64,000 nucleotides of DNA from Methanobrevibacter sp. V74 (GCF_963082495.1 NZ_CAUJAN010000005.1:1-64000), one strand, 5' to 3'; numbered from the stretch's first letter, positions 8,799 through 18,480 are shown. The notes: generated by a model not told the origin, from the letters alone. Numbers and translations: made by a program.

Positions 8799-11753
8799 AT
8801 GAATAGAAAGAATTTTATTCTAGCTATTTTATTAGTATATGTTGTAATATTAAGTTTAAATTCTGTATTTGCTGAAGAAATTACAGAAGATGTTCAGTTA
8901 CATCAAACTAATGACATAGCAACAATAAGTCAAAGCGACGATGATATGTTATCATCACAACAAACTATTACAGCAGGTTCAAATAGCTCTGTAATCCAAG
9001 AAAAAATCAACGGTATGCACGATGGTGACACATTATCATTCGAAAGTGGAACATATAATGACATCTGCATTTACATTGACAAAAATATTACAGTAAACGG
9101 CAATGGAGCAAAATTAGTAGGATACGATACCCCTTCCAAAAATAACACACCTGAACTCATTTGGGGAAACACCAGTGGTGGAGGATATTCTATTAAAAAC
9201 TTTGCAACATTATACATTTTAAAGACAACCGGAGTGACTATTAATGGATTAACTATTGTCGGAGGTGCAAACAGCTCTTCGAATTATTTAAATACTTTAG
9301 TATATGCCTATCAGGCAAAGAATTTGACTTTTGAAAATAATACCCTGGACGGATCCTCCTGGGGATTATATTTCCAATTTTGTGAAGATGGAATTGTGAA
9401 AAAAAATACTGTTAAAAATCAGGCAGTAACAGGATTTTTAAATTTCGGATCTGCCAAAACTTTAATTGAACAAAATAAAGTCTCCAATGCCATAAACCAC
9501 GGTATTGATGTGAGACATGGTACTGGACCAAATGTGAAAGTTATAAATAATACAGTAATTGGTTCTAAAGAAGGAATTTACTTAATGCATTCAAAAGGAC
9601 ACACAGCATCTTATAATACATTGATTAACTGTACCATAAGTTCTATTACTTGTTATGGATCATCAAACATAAATATCTATAACAACACTATGAAAAAATC
9701 CCGAATTGGAGTATTGTTAGGTGGGGGATACAACAATATCGCCATTGGTGAAAATGAATTTGATTTAGATAACCTGCCAATGCCTCCAACCTTTGTATAT
9801 TATGTTGCAGAAGCAAAATCTGATTATCAAGACACTGCAGATATAATGGGTACCTATTCTGACAGTTCAAGTTACAGTCCAACTTACACTGAATACAGTG
9901 AAATTAAAGCTCCTGCAGGAATCGGCATTGATTATGCTACAATTTTAGAAAAGACTGGAACTATATACACCGTTCCAATTGGAACATCCAGTGCTGAGAT
10001 TCAAACCATAATCGGCTCAATGAATGACAAAGACACATTAGAATTCGAAGCAAATGGAATTTATGAAAACATTTCCATCTACACTGATAAAAACATTAAA
10101 ATAATCGGCAACAATGCAACTTTAATTGGATATAACAATATCAGCTTAAATTACATTCCTGAAAAAGTAAGGGCAAGCACTAACAATGGAGGATATTCAG
10201 TTGCATACCGTGCAGTATTATATGTATTAAATAACACCAATGCAGTTGTCAGCAATTTGAATATCATTGCATTATACCCAGGATATGATACAACAAAGGT
10301 AACACCAAAAACAGATGAATATAAGACTTCCGGCCTTTATGCTGAGTCTACAGTTAATTTAACAATTACAGGTTGTGATATCAAAGGCGCATCCTGGGGT
10401 ATTTTCCAACAACATTGTAACCACAGCATTATTACAAACAATAATGTACATGACCAATACACAACAGGCATAATGAACTTTGGTTCCCCTTACAGTACCA
10501 TTGCAGGCAATACAATTACTAATGCCATAAACCATGGCATTGATGTAAGGCACGGAACCGGACCCAATGCAACCATATTTAACAACATCGTCTCAGGTTC
10601 CAAAGAAGGAATTTACTTAATGCACTCAAGAGGACATGCTGTATACAACAACACCATTTTAAACTCTAAAATTGCTTCCATCACATGTTATGGCTCAGGC
10701 AATGAATGTTTATTTAATAATACATTAAAAGGAAGCAGAATTGGTATTTTACTTGGTGGAGGATATTACAATGTAACAATCGGTGCAAACACATATAACT
10801 TAGACTCATTACCATACCCTCCTACTTTTGCAACTTATCTTGCAAAAGCAGAAAACAAATATCAATCTGAGGATAATGTAGTGAGAACCTACTCCGATAA
10901 AGAAACTGTAACTATCGATGCGGCTGATGTGACTGTTGGTTATAAGAAAGGAACTCTTGAAATTACACTGATTGATCAAAACAACAAAGCGATTCCAAAA
11001 CAAACTGTGATTGTTACAATTAACGGAGTTAACTACACAACCGCCACTAATGCCAATGGTATTGCAACAGTCAATTTAAGTTTAACCGCCGGCACTTATG
11101 AAGCAGCAATTAGATATGAAGGTAATGACAATTATGCATCTGCAAGTAGAAATGCTTCAATTACCGTGAAAGATGATAGAGCTGCATCTGCTTTAACTGC
11201 CGTTAGCAAAACTGTTCATTTAAAATCTATTGCTTCAGGTTACAAATATACTGTAACCCTTAATGATGCTAATGGAAAGGTTTTGACCAATAAAGTTATT
11301 ACCATAGTATTCAACGGTAAAACCTATAAGGGAACAACCAACTCAGAAGGTGTTGCTACCGTAACCTTAAAAGCTATTTCAACCGGATTTAAAAAAGCCT
11401 TTGTTACTTTCTCTGGAGACAATGCCAATAAAGCTGTAAGTAAAACAACAACTATTAAAATCACCAAAGAAGCAAGCAAAATAACTGCCAAAAAGAAAAC
11501 ATTCAAAGTAAAAACTAAAAATAAAAAATATACAATTGTTCTGAAATCAAAAACCGGTGCGAAAATTGCTAAAGCAAAAGTTGCCATCAAAGTTAAAGGT
11601 AAAATTTACTATGCTAAAACCAATTCTAAAGGTAAAGCTACCTTTAAAATTAACAAATTAACTAAAAAAGGTAAATTTGAAGCTAAAATTACTTTTAAAG
11701 GCAATAAATACTATAGCAAAGTAACCAAACAGATTAAGATTAAAACAAAATAA
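8799..11753 (+). CDS. adhesin-like protein B: duplicated beta-helix plus Ig-like repeats, Lys-rich C-terminus
   Basis: 984 residues with an N-terminal signal peptide (MNRKNFILAILLVYVVILS...VFA). Two homologous beta-helix modules (about residues 55-345 and 390-690) share near-identical blocks: NAINHGIDVRHGTGPN, GSKEGIYLMHS-GH, SITCYGS and SRIG-LLGGGY. They are followed by three Ig-like (Big_1-type) repeats, each with a TN-xG-A motif (TTATNANGIATVNL, GTTNSEGVATVTL, AKTNSKGKATFKI). The last repeat is extremely Lys-rich and ends TKQIKIKTK with no membrane span. It is exported, and I infer surface retention through the basic C-terminal repeat binding anionic wall polymer. The ligand is unknown. 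A strong terminator follows at once. Confidence 0.92.
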   Translation: MNRKNFILAILLVYVVILSLNSVFAEEITEDVQLHQTNDIATISQSDDDMLSSQQTITAGSNSSVIQEKINGMHDGDTLSFESGTYNDICIYIDKNITVNGNGAKLVGYDTPSKNNTPELIWGNTSGGGYSIKNFATLYILKTTGVTINGLTIVGGANSSSNYLNTLVYAYQAKNLTFENNTLDGSSWGLYFQFCEDGIVKKNTVKNQAVTGFLNFGSAKTLIEQNKVSNAINHGIDVRHGTGPNVKVINNTVIGSKEGIYLMHSKGHTASYNTLINCTISSITCYGSSNINIYNNTMKKSRIGVLLGGGYNNIAIGENEFDLDNLPMPPTFVYYVAEAKSDYQDTADIMGTYSDSSSYSPTYTEYSEIKAPAGIGIDYATILEKTGTIYTVPIGTSSAEIQTIIGSMNDKDTLEFEANGIYENISIYTDKNIKIIGNNATLIGYNNISLNYIPEKVRASTNNGGYSVAYRAVLYVLNNTNAVVSNLNIIALYPGYDTTKVTPKTDEYKTSGLYAESTVNLTITGCDIKGASWGIFQQHCNHSIITNNNVHDQYTTGIMNFGSPYSTIAGNTITNAINHGIDVRHGTGPNATIFNNIVSGSKEGIYLMHSRGHAVYNNTILNSKIASITCYGSGNECLFNNTLKGSRIGILLGGGYYNVTIGANTYNLDSLPYPPTFATYLAKAENKYQSEDNVVRTYSDKETVTIDAADVTVGYKKGTLEITLIDQNNKAIPKQTVIVTINGVNYTTATNANGIATVNLSLTAGTYEAAIRYEGNDNYASASRNASITVKDDRAASALTAVSKTVHLKSIASGYKYTVTLNDANGKVLTNKVITIVFNGKTYKGTTNSEGVATVTLKAISTGFKKAFVTFSGDNANKAVSKTTTIKITKEASKITAKKKTFKVKTKNKKYTIVLKSKTGAKIAKAKVAIKVKGKIYYAKTNSKGKATFKINKLTKKGKFEAKITFKGNKYYSKVTKQIKIKTK

Positions 11754-11754
11754 G

Positions 11755-11789
11755 AAGAGATTTAAATAATCTCTTTTTCTCTTTTTTTT
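11755..11789 (+). terminator. terminator of adhesin B
   Basis: AAGAGATT and AATCTCTT form a perfect 8-bp stem with loop TAAAT, followed by TTTCTCTTTTTTTT. Confidence 0.8.
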
Positions 11790-11795
11790 AAAAAA

Positions 11796-12011
11796 TTAAT
11801 AATATTTTTTTCTGCGGTCAACTGCAGCATAAATAATAAACAATCCAATGATTATCAATACTACCTGTGGAAATATAGCTGCAACAATCGCCGGGATTAC
11901 CCCCAATGTTACAAGCAACCATAAAATACCATAAAGGACTACTAAAGCACCGAAAACGATCGCCAGTTTATAGGTTAAATCTATTATGTCTGGAATATCA
12001 AACATAGACAT
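11796..12011 (-). CDS. small two-span membrane protein, function unknown
   Basis: 71 residues: a short polar start (MSMFDIPDIIDLTYK), then two hydrophobic segments (about 15-38 and 42-62), then a basic tail DRRKKYY. A GGTGAT SD stands three bases before ATG. It is the last gene of the egsA-UPF0179-rpiA-linked unit, 8 bases after the rpiA stop, so it is probably co-transcribed. No family is recognised. The length, SD and topology support a real gene. Confidence 0.75.
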   Translation of the reverse strand: MSMFDIPDIIDLTYKLAIVFGALVVLYGILWLLVTLGVIPAIVAAIFPQVVLIIIGLFIIYAAVDRRKKYY

Positions 12012-12019
12012 GTTATCAC

Positions 12020-12706
12020 CTATAATTCTTTTGTACCCTCTTTGGTTCCAACAATTACTTTATCAACCATTTGTGAGAAGATTCCATTTTCAACTACTCC
12101 AGGAATTGAGTTCAAATCAATCTCTAAGCAATCCGGAGATTCTATTTTATCAAATTTAGCATCTATTACAAAATTACCATTATCAGTTATTACAGGCCCG
12201 TCTTTTCTTTGCGCCATTCTTATCTCACAATTTGCACCCATATCCTCTAAGGTTTGAATTACCATACGAGATGCATCAGGCAGGACTTCCACAGGTACTG
12301 GAAATGATCCAAGCTCTTCCACACATTTTGATTCATCAACAATTACTATGAATTCCTCTGCAGCATAATCCACTATCTTTTCTTTTGTGTGAGCCGCGCC
12401 TCCACCTTTAATTAAATTAAACTCAGGATCTACTTCATCAGCACCATCTACTGATAAATCAATATCATGTTCTTCCAAAGTGGTTACTGGAATATTCCAC
12501 TGTTTAGCAATTAATAATGATTGAAATGATGTTGGAATTCCCATTACATTAATTCCTTCTTCTTTGATTCTCATGCCTACTTTTTCAATAAAGTAATGAG
12601 TTGTAGAACCTGTACCAAGTCCTAAAACCATTCCATCACAAACATATTCAGCAGCCTTATAACCTGCATTTTTCTTACTAGAATCATTACTACCAGCATT
12701 TTTCAT
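12020..12706 (-). CDS. rpiA: ribose-5-phosphate isomerase A
   Basis: Interconverts ribose 5-phosphate and ribulose 5-phosphate. In methanogens this supplies ribose phosphates, made here without an oxidative pentose pathway. 228 residues, the usual length. Family motifs visible are [17 protein letters not shown] near residues 28-44, [11 protein letters not shown] and [14 protein letters not shown] (phosphate and active-site loops, with the catalytic Asp/Lys pattern), and FIVIVDESK. The ATG follows the UPF0179 stop codon directly, so translation is probably coupled. Confidence 0.97.
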   Translation of the reverse strand: MKNAGSNDSSKKNAGYKAAEYVCDGMVLGLGTGSTTHYFIEKVGMRIKEEGINVMGIPTSFQSLLIAKQWNIPVTTLEEHDIDLSVDGADEVDPEFNLIKGGGAAHTKEKIVDYAAEEFIVIVDESKCVEELGSFPVPVEVLPDASRMVIQTLEDMGANCEIRMAQRKDGPVITDNGNFVIDAKFDKIESPDCLEIDLNSIPGVVENGIFSQMVDKVIVGTKEGTKEL

Positions 12707-13144
12707 TTATACCACAAATCCTAAAGTTAACTTATTAAGTTTATAACCTTTTTTACATTTTCCTTCATGTTTGCCATCATTTTTTAAAACAAGGCATTTA
12801 TCATTTTCCACCAAACCATCAGGGAAACATAAATCATGAAATTCGCAAATCTCTTCACAATTTGGAGAATTATATGTGAACGTTGAACCTTCAAATATAT
12901 TTTTTGAATTGGTAAGTAAACCAATTGATGCTTTTTCCACTTCTACAGGCACTACCTTACCTTCACCATGTATAAGACATTTTTGTTCGTTATCACGAAC
13001 ATCAGTGACCACATATTTTCGATTTAACTCCAATTTGCTTACACAAGATGATTTAAATCTACATTCTTCACATTCGGGTGCTGGACCTAAAAATAGAAAT
13101 TCTTGGCCTTCTTTTGCAATTTCTATACCAATTAATGTAATCAT
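12707..13144 (-). CDS. UPF0179 family cysteine-rich protein
   Basis: 145 residues with eight or more Cys in two clusters (CEECRFKSSCVSKL; NCEEICEFHDLCFPDG followed by CKKGYKLNKL), as in the archaeal UPF0179 family. The spacing suggests metal or Fe-S binding. No enzymatic function is established for the family. It overlaps the egsA stop by four bases (ATGA) and abuts rpiA, so it is the middle gene of a tightly packed operon. The same neighbourhood with egsA is familiar from other Methanobacteriales. Confidence 0.85.
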   Translation of the reverse strand: MITLIGIEIAKEGQEFLFLGPAPECEECRFKSSCVSKLELNRKYVVTDVRDNEQKCLIHGEGKVVPVEVEKASIGLLTNSKNIFEGSTFTYNSPNCEEICEFHDLCFPDGLVENDKCLVLKNDGKHEGKCKKGYKLNKLTLGFVV

Positions 13145-14187
13145 TCAATCACTCCAGTCTTTTGAGCTAAATCATAAGCCGCCTCTTCAGAGATTCCGTT
13201 ATCTCCAAGTATTGTGTATCTGGCAGGCCTGATTTTATGAGCCATCATTAATGCTTCAATAATGTCCTCATCAGCAATACCCACTTCACGGGCAGTAGTT
13301 GGAGCTTTTACACCCTCAAGTGCTTTTTTTATCGCTCTCCAATCCCCACTATGAAGATACATCATCATTATTGTGCCTATACCACATTGCTCCCCGTGCA
13401 ATGCAGGTTTATCTAAAATCTTATCTAGAGCATGGGAGAATAAATGCTCGGATCCGCTTGCAGGTCTTGATGAGCCAGCAATGCTGATTGCCATTCCGCC
13501 ACTGAATAATGACTTCATCACAATTCTTGCACTAGGTTCGAGATTGGGTTTAATATTAGCTATATTGTCAGTGATTAAATGAGCAGACATTATTGATAAT
13601 GCTGCTGCAGATTCACTAAACGACTCATGTTTAAGTCTATGGGCCAGTTCCCAATCTTTAATAGCTGTAAAGTTCGAGATTAAATCTGCACAACCTGCAG
13701 AAAGTAATCTGAATGGAGACTGTGCAATAACTTCTGAATCAGCAATGACCGCTATTGGCGAGTGTGCACTAGCGGATATTGAGGTTTTTGGATTTTTTAT
13801 TGATGCCAAAGGAGATACGATGCCGTCATGAGAAGCTGTTGTTGGCATAGATACAAAATATACATCCTGATTATATGAAGATATTTTAGCCACATCAATA
13901 ACTTTTCCTCCACCTACACCTAAAACGGTAGTGTCAGGTGTAATGAATTCTTCAACTTCGGATATTGAGTCGTAAGATGCATTGTCCACTTTAACAACGT
14001 CACATGCAATATCTGCTTTTTCAAGGCTTTCAATTACTGGTTTTGCACCGATATAGTATGTATGAAAACCAGTAACAATTAAAATCTTTTTATCCAAATG
14101 CAAAGACTTGCAAATATCCCCAGTGTCTTTGATAATACCAGGATCAATGTAAACTTCACGAGGCATTTGTATTTTCCTGTTACTCAT
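13141..14187 (-). CDS. egsA: sn-glycerol-1-phosphate dehydrogenase
   Basis: Reduces dihydroxyacetone phosphate to sn-glycerol 1-phosphate, the step that sets archaeal lipid stereochemistry. 348 residues, the normal size for this Zn-dependent NAD(P)-linked enzyme. Visible motifs are VLGVGGGKVIDVAK (nucleotide binding), MPTTASHDGIVSPLAS, LSAGCADLISNFTAIKDW with the metal Asp, SRPASGSEHLFSHALD and LHGEQCGIGT with metal His. It is the first gene of a unit with UPF0179 and rpiA. The promoter lies in the AT-rich 140 bases upstream (TATTTATAAATATA). Identification is secure. Confidence 0.96.
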   Translation of the reverse strand: MSNRKIQMPREVYIDPGIIKDTGDICKSLHLDKKILIVTGFHTYYIGAKPVIESLEKADIACDVVKVDNASYDSISEVEEFITPDTTVLGVGGGKVIDVAKISSYNQDVYFVSMPTTASHDGIVSPLASIKNPKTSISASAHSPIAVIADSEVIAQSPFRLLSAGCADLISNFTAIKDWELAHRLKHESFSESAAALSIMSAHLITDNIANIKPNLEPSARIVMKSLFSGGMAISIAGSSRPASGSEHLFSHALDKILDKPALHGEQCGIGTIMMMYLHSGDWRAIKKALEGVKAPTTAREVGIADEDIIEALMMAHKIRPARYTILGDNGISEEAAYDLAQKTGVIE

Positions 14188-14329
14188 AATATCTCCTAAA
14201 AATAATTATACATCATTATATTTATAAATAGTAATTATAAATAGATTTTTATAATGTGATAATTCTGACTTAAATTAACCTACTTAAATAAAAATTAACT
14301 CAAGAAATTATGCTAATTTAAAAAAATAA

Positions 14330-14653
14330 TCAAACTTGAAGCATTAAAATCCTTAAAATAGAATATCTTTTTCTTCTTTTTTGTTCAACAATTTCATCAG
14401 TAATTTTTCGACCTATCTTTGAAACTCCATAGTTTTCAGGCCTATACATTACAATTATCCCACTTGTACATAAATTAGAAAATGCATGATTATAATTTTT
14501 TAAATCCTCATTACTTAACTTCTTTTTCAATGTTTTCTCATTAAAATTCTTTTTAACGGAAATTCGCATTTTTCCCAAAATATACAAAATATTTTTTTCG
14601 GATGCCGATAATTCTTTGATTATCTCTTTTGGATCCTTATCAATATTTATCAT
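14330..14653 (-). CDS. small wHTH-like DNA-binding protein
   Basis: 107 residues, basic. It begins MINIDKDPKEIIKELSASEKNILYILGKM. A helix-turn-helix/wing-like arrangement follows (AFSNLCTSGIIVMYRPENYGVSKIGRKITDEIVEQ), and it ends RRKRYSILRILMLQV. The pattern of one recognition region followed by G-SK-GRKIT is typical of winged-helix regulators, but I cannot name a family. It is the third gene of a trio with a DUF3467-like protein and another wHTH protein, 24 bases downstream of the former. DNA binding is inferred only from the predicted fold. Confidence 0.7.
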   Translation of the reverse strand: MINIDKDPKEIIKELSASEKNILYILGKMRISVKKNFNEKTLKKKLSNEDLKNYNHAFSNLCTSGIIVMYRPENYGVSKIGRKITDEIVEQKRRKRYSILRILMLQV

Positions 14654-14677
14654 ATTGCCTCCAAAAAAATCAAAAAA

Positions 14678-14944
14678 TTAGCCATCACCATATTTTTTTA
14701 ATTCTTTATCTAATAAATCTCTTAACTGCTTTGCAACTATAGGAGACATGATAATTTCAGTTTTAGCTGTGCGAACCATTCCCACTTTTGAACCATCTAA
14801 TATATTATTGTTTCTTTCAAGTTCATCTGTAAATAAAATTAATCTCAGGTCAACAGGAGAAGAGGCTATTGCCCCACCTGTAATATAATATTCGGTTAAC
14901 TCTTCTGGGATTAACATATTCAATTCTTGTTTTTCATTATTCAT
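14678..14944 (-). CDS. DUF3467-like protein
   Basis: 88 residues from the ATG at 14942-14944, which has GGTTGAT upstream; the frame to 14953 lacks an SD. The sequence has the DUF3467 pattern: YYITGGAIASSPVDLRLILFTDE in the first half, and a second half with KTEIIMSPIVAKQLRDLLDKELKKYG ending one residue from the end. The family is small and of unknown function, often encoded near regulatory genes. Here it lies between two winged-helix genes on the same strand with gaps of 24 and 14 bases, which suggests that the three form one regulatory unit. Confidence 0.7.
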   Translation of the reverse strand: MNNEKQELNMLIPEELTEYYITGGAIASSPVDLRLILFTDELERNNNILDGSKVGMVRTAKTEIIMSPIVAKQLRDLLDKELKKYGDG

Positions 14945-14958
14945 AATTATCAACCCGA

Positions 14959-15360
14959 TTATAATGTTGTTGAAAACTCTAAAATAGGTGCTTCGTCAAA
15001 TAACAATTCCACTTGATTGAAATCTGAATATGTTTTAATATTTTCAGAAGAGCTGATTTCGCTGATTTCAAATGATAACTCTAATCTCTCAGACCTTCTT
15101 AAAAATTCATTAGCTTCAATCAATCCTAATGCCAATACCCTTTCATCATTAGCATCTAGTTTGAATTTCTTAGCTCCTTTCTTTTCAACATCCAATATTC
15201 CAATTTCTTCTAATTGATTCATATGAATATAAACTGTTTTTATAGAAACATCTGACATCCTAGATATCTCATCTGCAGTTAAAAATGAATCAACATATGT
15301 TAATAATTCCTCCAATATTTTTATCCTCGCATTTTCACCAAACAATTCATTTAATAACAT
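14959..15360 (-). CDS. wHTH transcriptional regulator with C-terminal extension
   Basis: 133 residues. Residues 1-75 form a clear winged helix: ELFGENARIKILEELLTYVD, LTADEISRMSDVSIKTVYIHMNQLEEIGIL, then wing KKGAKKFKLDANDE. The remaining part, about 55 residues, holds helices (ERVLALGLIEANEFLRR) and an acidic segment (ELSFEISEISSSENIK). It is the first gene of a trio with DUF3467-like and wHTH proteins. Upstream, at 15452-15473, GTAAT and ATTAC arms flank a repeated ACTTCTAAAAA motif, a candidate autoregulatory site. The target genes are unknown. Confidence 0.8.
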   Translation of the reverse strand: MLLNELFGENARIKILEELLTYVDSFLTADEISRMSDVSIKTVYIHMNQLEEIGILDVEKKGAKKFKLDANDERVLALGLIEANEFLRRSERLELSFEISEISSSENIKTYSDFNQVELLFDEAPILEFSTTL

Positions 15361-15635
15361 TAAATCATCTCATATCCTAAGCTAAACTATATATTATAAT
15401 TTCACAACAATGATATAAATATTTTTACTTTTACTTCTAAAAAAATTGTAATATACTTCTAAAAATTACATTGTATTGAGAGAATTGATAAGGCAATTGG
15501 AAATGAAAATTAATTGTTACATAATTAAAAATTTAAATAAAATAAATCCCCATTACCCTTTTAAATAGCAAATAAATAACTTTAATACTTATTAAAAACA
15601 GAATAATTTATATTATAAAATGTTATTTAGGTGAT
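15361..15635. promoter_or_regulatory. divergent promoter region wHTH trio / proS operon
   Basis: 275 AT-rich bases. The motif ACTTCTAAAAA occurs twice near 15435 and 15456, and TTGTAAT/ATTACAT arms bracket the second copy. This would suit a site for the adjacent winged-helix regulator. A TATA-like TTTATATTATAAAA lies near 15607-15620, before the proS start (SD TAGGTGAT). Confidence 0.45.
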
Positions 15636-17039
15636 ATGGTGGAAAATTTTGATGAATGGTTTCATGACATATTAGAAAAAGCGAATATTACAGATTCAAG
15701 ATATCCTATTAAAGGAATGGCAATTTGGATGCCATACGGTTTTCAAATAAGAAAACACACAATGGAAATAATTAAAAAATTACTGGATAAAGATCACGAA
15801 GAAGTATTGTTTCCAATGCTTATTCCTGAAACTGAACTTGCAAAAGAAGGGATACATGTAAAAGGATTTGAAGAGGAAGTATACTGGGTTACCAAAGGTG
15901 GGCAAAGTGAATTAAACGAACAGCTAGCTTTGAGACCGACCAGTGAAACTGCAATTTATCCAATGTATGCTTTATGGATTAGATCACATATTGACCTTCC
16001 AATTAAATACTACCAAATTGTAAATACCTTTAGATATGAAACAAAACACACAAGACCTTTGATAAGAGTTCGTGAAATCACTACTTTCAAAGAAGCTCAT
16101 ACTGCTCATGCAACTAAAGAAGAGTCAGACGAGCAAATTCAAGACTTCATTGAAATATATAAAGAATTCTTTGATGATTTAGGATTGCCATATCTAATTT
16201 CAAAAAGACCAGAATGGGACAAATTCCCAGGTGCAGATTACACTATGGCATTTGACATCATTATGCCAAATGGTAAAACATTACAGATAGGAACAATCCA
16301 TAATTTAGGCCAGACATTTGCAAAAACATTTGACATTACCTTTGAAGACAAAGATGGAGAGCACAAATTAGTTTACCAAACATGTGCTGGACTTTCAGAC
16401 AGAGTTATTGCATCCATTATTGGAGTTCATGGTGAAGAAAAAGGATTACGTTTACCACCTAAAGTATCACCAAATCAAGTAACCATCATTCCAATAATAT
16501 TTAAAAAAGGAAAAGAAGAAGTTTTAACTAAGTGTATGGAAATTAAAGAACAATTAGAAGCTAAAGGTCTAAGAGTCAATATGGATGACAGAGACATTAG
16601 GCCCGGTAAAAAATTCTTCGATTGGGAAGTTAAAGGAACCCCTGTTAAACTTGAAATCGGACCGCGTGATTTGGAAAACAATATTGCAATAGCCATGAGG
16701 AGAGATGAAGAAGAAAAAATAGAACTTCCTCTTGACGACAGCCTAGCAGATGCAGTTGTGGAGTTATTAGATAAAACAACTGAAAAATTATCTGATACTG
16801 CATGGAACTTCCAAAAAGAACATGTCAAATTCACAGAAAACATTGCCGAAATCCCGGAACTTGTTGAAGCGGGCAATGTTGTCAAGTTCAGATGGTGTGG
16901 AGACGAAGAGACAGGTAAAGAAATTGAAGAAAGAACTGGCTATGACCTTTTAGGCATTCAAGAGGAAATCTCAGAAGGCAAATGTATAGCCAGTGATAAT
17001 GATGCTAAATTCATGGCTTTAATTGCTAAAACTTATTAG
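15636..17039 (+). CDS. proS: prolyl-tRNA synthetase, archaeal/eukaryal type
   Basis: Charges tRNA-Pro. 467 residues, the short archaeal form without the bacterial editing insertion. Class II motifs are seen in order: motif 1 region [20 protein letters not shown], motif 2 [20 protein letters not shown] and [17 protein letters not shown], and motif 3 region [27 protein letters not shown]. An anticodon-binding domain ([19 protein letters not shown]) follows, then the C-terminal Zn-type domain ([16 protein letters not shown] ending in aromatic KTY). SD TAGGTGAT precedes ATG. It heads a three-gene run with cofC and thiD. Confidence 0.97.
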   Translation: MVENFDEWFHDILEKANITDSRYPIKGMAIWMPYGFQIRKHTMEIIKKLLDKDHEEVLFPMLIPETELAKEGIHVKGFEEEVYWVTKGGQSELNEQLALRPTSETAIYPMYALWIRSHIDLPIKYYQIVNTFRYETKHTRPLIRVREITTFKEAHTAHATKEESDEQIQDFIEIYKEFFDDLGLPYLISKRPEWDKFPGADYTMAFDIIMPNGKTLQIGTIHNLGQTFAKTFDITFEDKDGEHKLVYQTCAGLSDRVIASIIGVHGEEKGLRLPPKVSPNQVTIIPIIFKKGKEEVLTKCMEIKEQLEAKGLRVNMDDRDIRPGKKFFDWEVKGTPVKLEIGPRDLENNIAIAMRRDEEEKIELPLDDSLADAVVELLDKTTEKLSDTAWNFQKEHVKFTENIAEIPELVEAGNVVKFRWCGDEETGKEIEERTGYDLLGIQEEISEGKCIASDNDAKFMALIAKTY

Positions 17040-17046
17040 TGATAAT

Positions 17047-17721
17047 ATGGACAACATTTATGCAATAATTCCAGTTTCTAAATTCAAAAATGCAAAAACC
17101 CGATTATCCCCTTTTTTATCAGAGGAGGAAAGGGAAAAACTATTGAAAGTGATGCTTAGAGATGTAACCGACTCGTTAAAAAAATATGTTGATAAAATAT
17201 TCATCATAAGCAACGATGATGATGTTTTAAGTTATGCTAAAAGCTTAAACTTGAATATCATTCTTGAAAATGAAAAATCAAACTTAAATAAAGCATTAAC
17301 TCAAGCAATGAAATACTGCAAAGGAAAAACTAGAAAAGTCCTTATTGCCCCTAGCGATGTTCCTTTAATTGGAAAAACTAATGTGCAAATGTTAATTGAT
17401 GCATCTAAAAACCTAGAATTCATCATTGTTCCATCTAAAGGTGGCGGAACAAATATGATAATTATGAAGCCTATGGCAATACGTACCAAATTCGAAGGTT
17501 TTAGCTATACAGAACATGTAAATGCTGCTGAGAATAAAAAATTAAATCCGCAAGTCCATGATTCCTTTTTCATGGCATTGGACGTCAATACTGCTGAAGA
17601 TTTAGGCGAAATCATGATTCATGGTGAAAAAACCCACACAAGACAATACTTAAAAGAGTTAAAGGTCAAATTTGAACCATATAGAGGCAGTGAGCGAATA
17701 AAAGTAACAAGAGATGATTAA
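17047..17721 (+). CDS. cofC: 2-phospho-L-lactate guanylyltransferase (F420 synthesis)
   Basis: Activates 2-phospho-L-lactate (or phosphoenolpyruvate) with GTP for coenzyme F420, the deazaflavin used throughout methanogenesis. 224 residues from the ATG at 17047, which has GTGAT just upstream; a longer frame starts at 17023 inside proS without an SD. The start MDNIYAIIPVSKFKNAKTRLSPFLSEEER is the CofC signature. IIVPSKGGGTNMIIMKP and FEGFSYTEHVNAAEN are further nucleotidyltransferase-type motifs. It follows the proS stop by 7 bases, and thiD follows with no gap. Confidence 0.95.
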   Translation: MDNIYAIIPVSKFKNAKTRLSPFLSEEEREKLLKVMLRDVTDSLKKYVDKIFIISNDDDVLSYAKSLNLNIILENEKSNLNKALTQAMKYCKGKTRKVLIAPSDVPLIGKTNVQMLIDASKNLEFIIVPSKGGGTNMIIMKPMAIRTKFEGFSYTEHVNAAENKKLNPQVHDSFFMALDVNTAEDLGEIMIHGEKTHTRQYLKELKVKFEPYRGSERIKVTRDD

Positions 17722-18465
17722 ATGATTGTAATGAGCATTGCAGGTGTTGATCCGTCAGGAGGAGCAGGTGTTTTAACCGATATTAAAACGTTTCAAGCTA
17801 TTGGTGTTTATGGAACCGGAGTGGTAACAGCCTTAACTGCTCAAAATCCTTATAAATTCTTTTCCACATTGCCAATTGATGAAAATTATATCTGCGAACA
17901 AATTGACAGCGTTTTTGATTCTTATGAGATTGAGTTTATAAAAACAGGTATGCTTTATTCCCCTGAAATTATTAAATTAGTAGCTAAAAAAATCGATGAA
18001 TATAATCTGAAGGCAGTAGTTGACCCTGTTATGGTGGCAACTTCAGGTGGAGATTTAACTAAAAAAGACATTGCACGAGTCTTAAATAAATATCTACTTC
18101 CAAAATCAATTTTAACCACACCAAATATTTCTGAAGCTGAAAAATTAGCAAACATGCCCATTAACACAAAAGAAGACGCCATTAAAGCATCAGAAAAAAT
18201 TGTTTGCAATAACATTATTACTGGAGGCCATTTAGATGGAATAAACACTATTAACATCAATGGTGAAATTTCAACCATAAAACAAGAATTAATTGAGACT
18301 GATAATCTTCATGGAACTGGTTGTAATTTATCCGCTGCAATAACCGCATACCTAGCAAAGAATAATGATTTGCACACAGCTATTTCGAAATCTCTAGATT
18401 ATATATATGAAAGTATAAAAAACGGAAATTACGGAACATTAATACAGCAAAACGTAAAAGAATAG
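17722..18465 (+). CDS. thiD: hydroxymethylpyrimidine / phosphomethylpyrimidine kinase
   Basis: Phosphorylates HMP and HMP-P for thiamine diphosphate synthesis. 247 residues, a single ribokinase-like kinase domain without the ThiN fusion seen in many archaea. Motifs: SIAGVDPSGGAGVLTDIKTF at the N-terminus with the substrate-binding GVDPSGGAG, VVDPVMVATSGG, TTPNISEAEKLA and the anion hole/catalytic LHGTGCNLSAAITAYLA. ATG follows the cofC stop codon directly. It is convergent with an ABC transporter pair whose substrate may be a related precursor, an idea treated in the findings. Confidence 0.95.
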   Translation: MIVMSIAGVDPSGGAGVLTDIKTFQAIGVYGTGVVTALTAQNPYKFFSTLPIDENYICEQIDSVFDSYEIEFIKTGMLYSPEIIKLVAKKIDEYNLKAVVDPVMVATSGGDLTKKDIARVLNKYLLPKSILTTPNISEAEKLANMPINTKEDAIKASEKIVCNNIITGGHLDGINTININGEISTIKQELIETDNLHGTGCNLSAAITAYLAKNNDLHTAISKSLDYIYESIKNGNYGTLIQQNVKE

Positions 18466-18480
18466 TCACATGCATAATTA

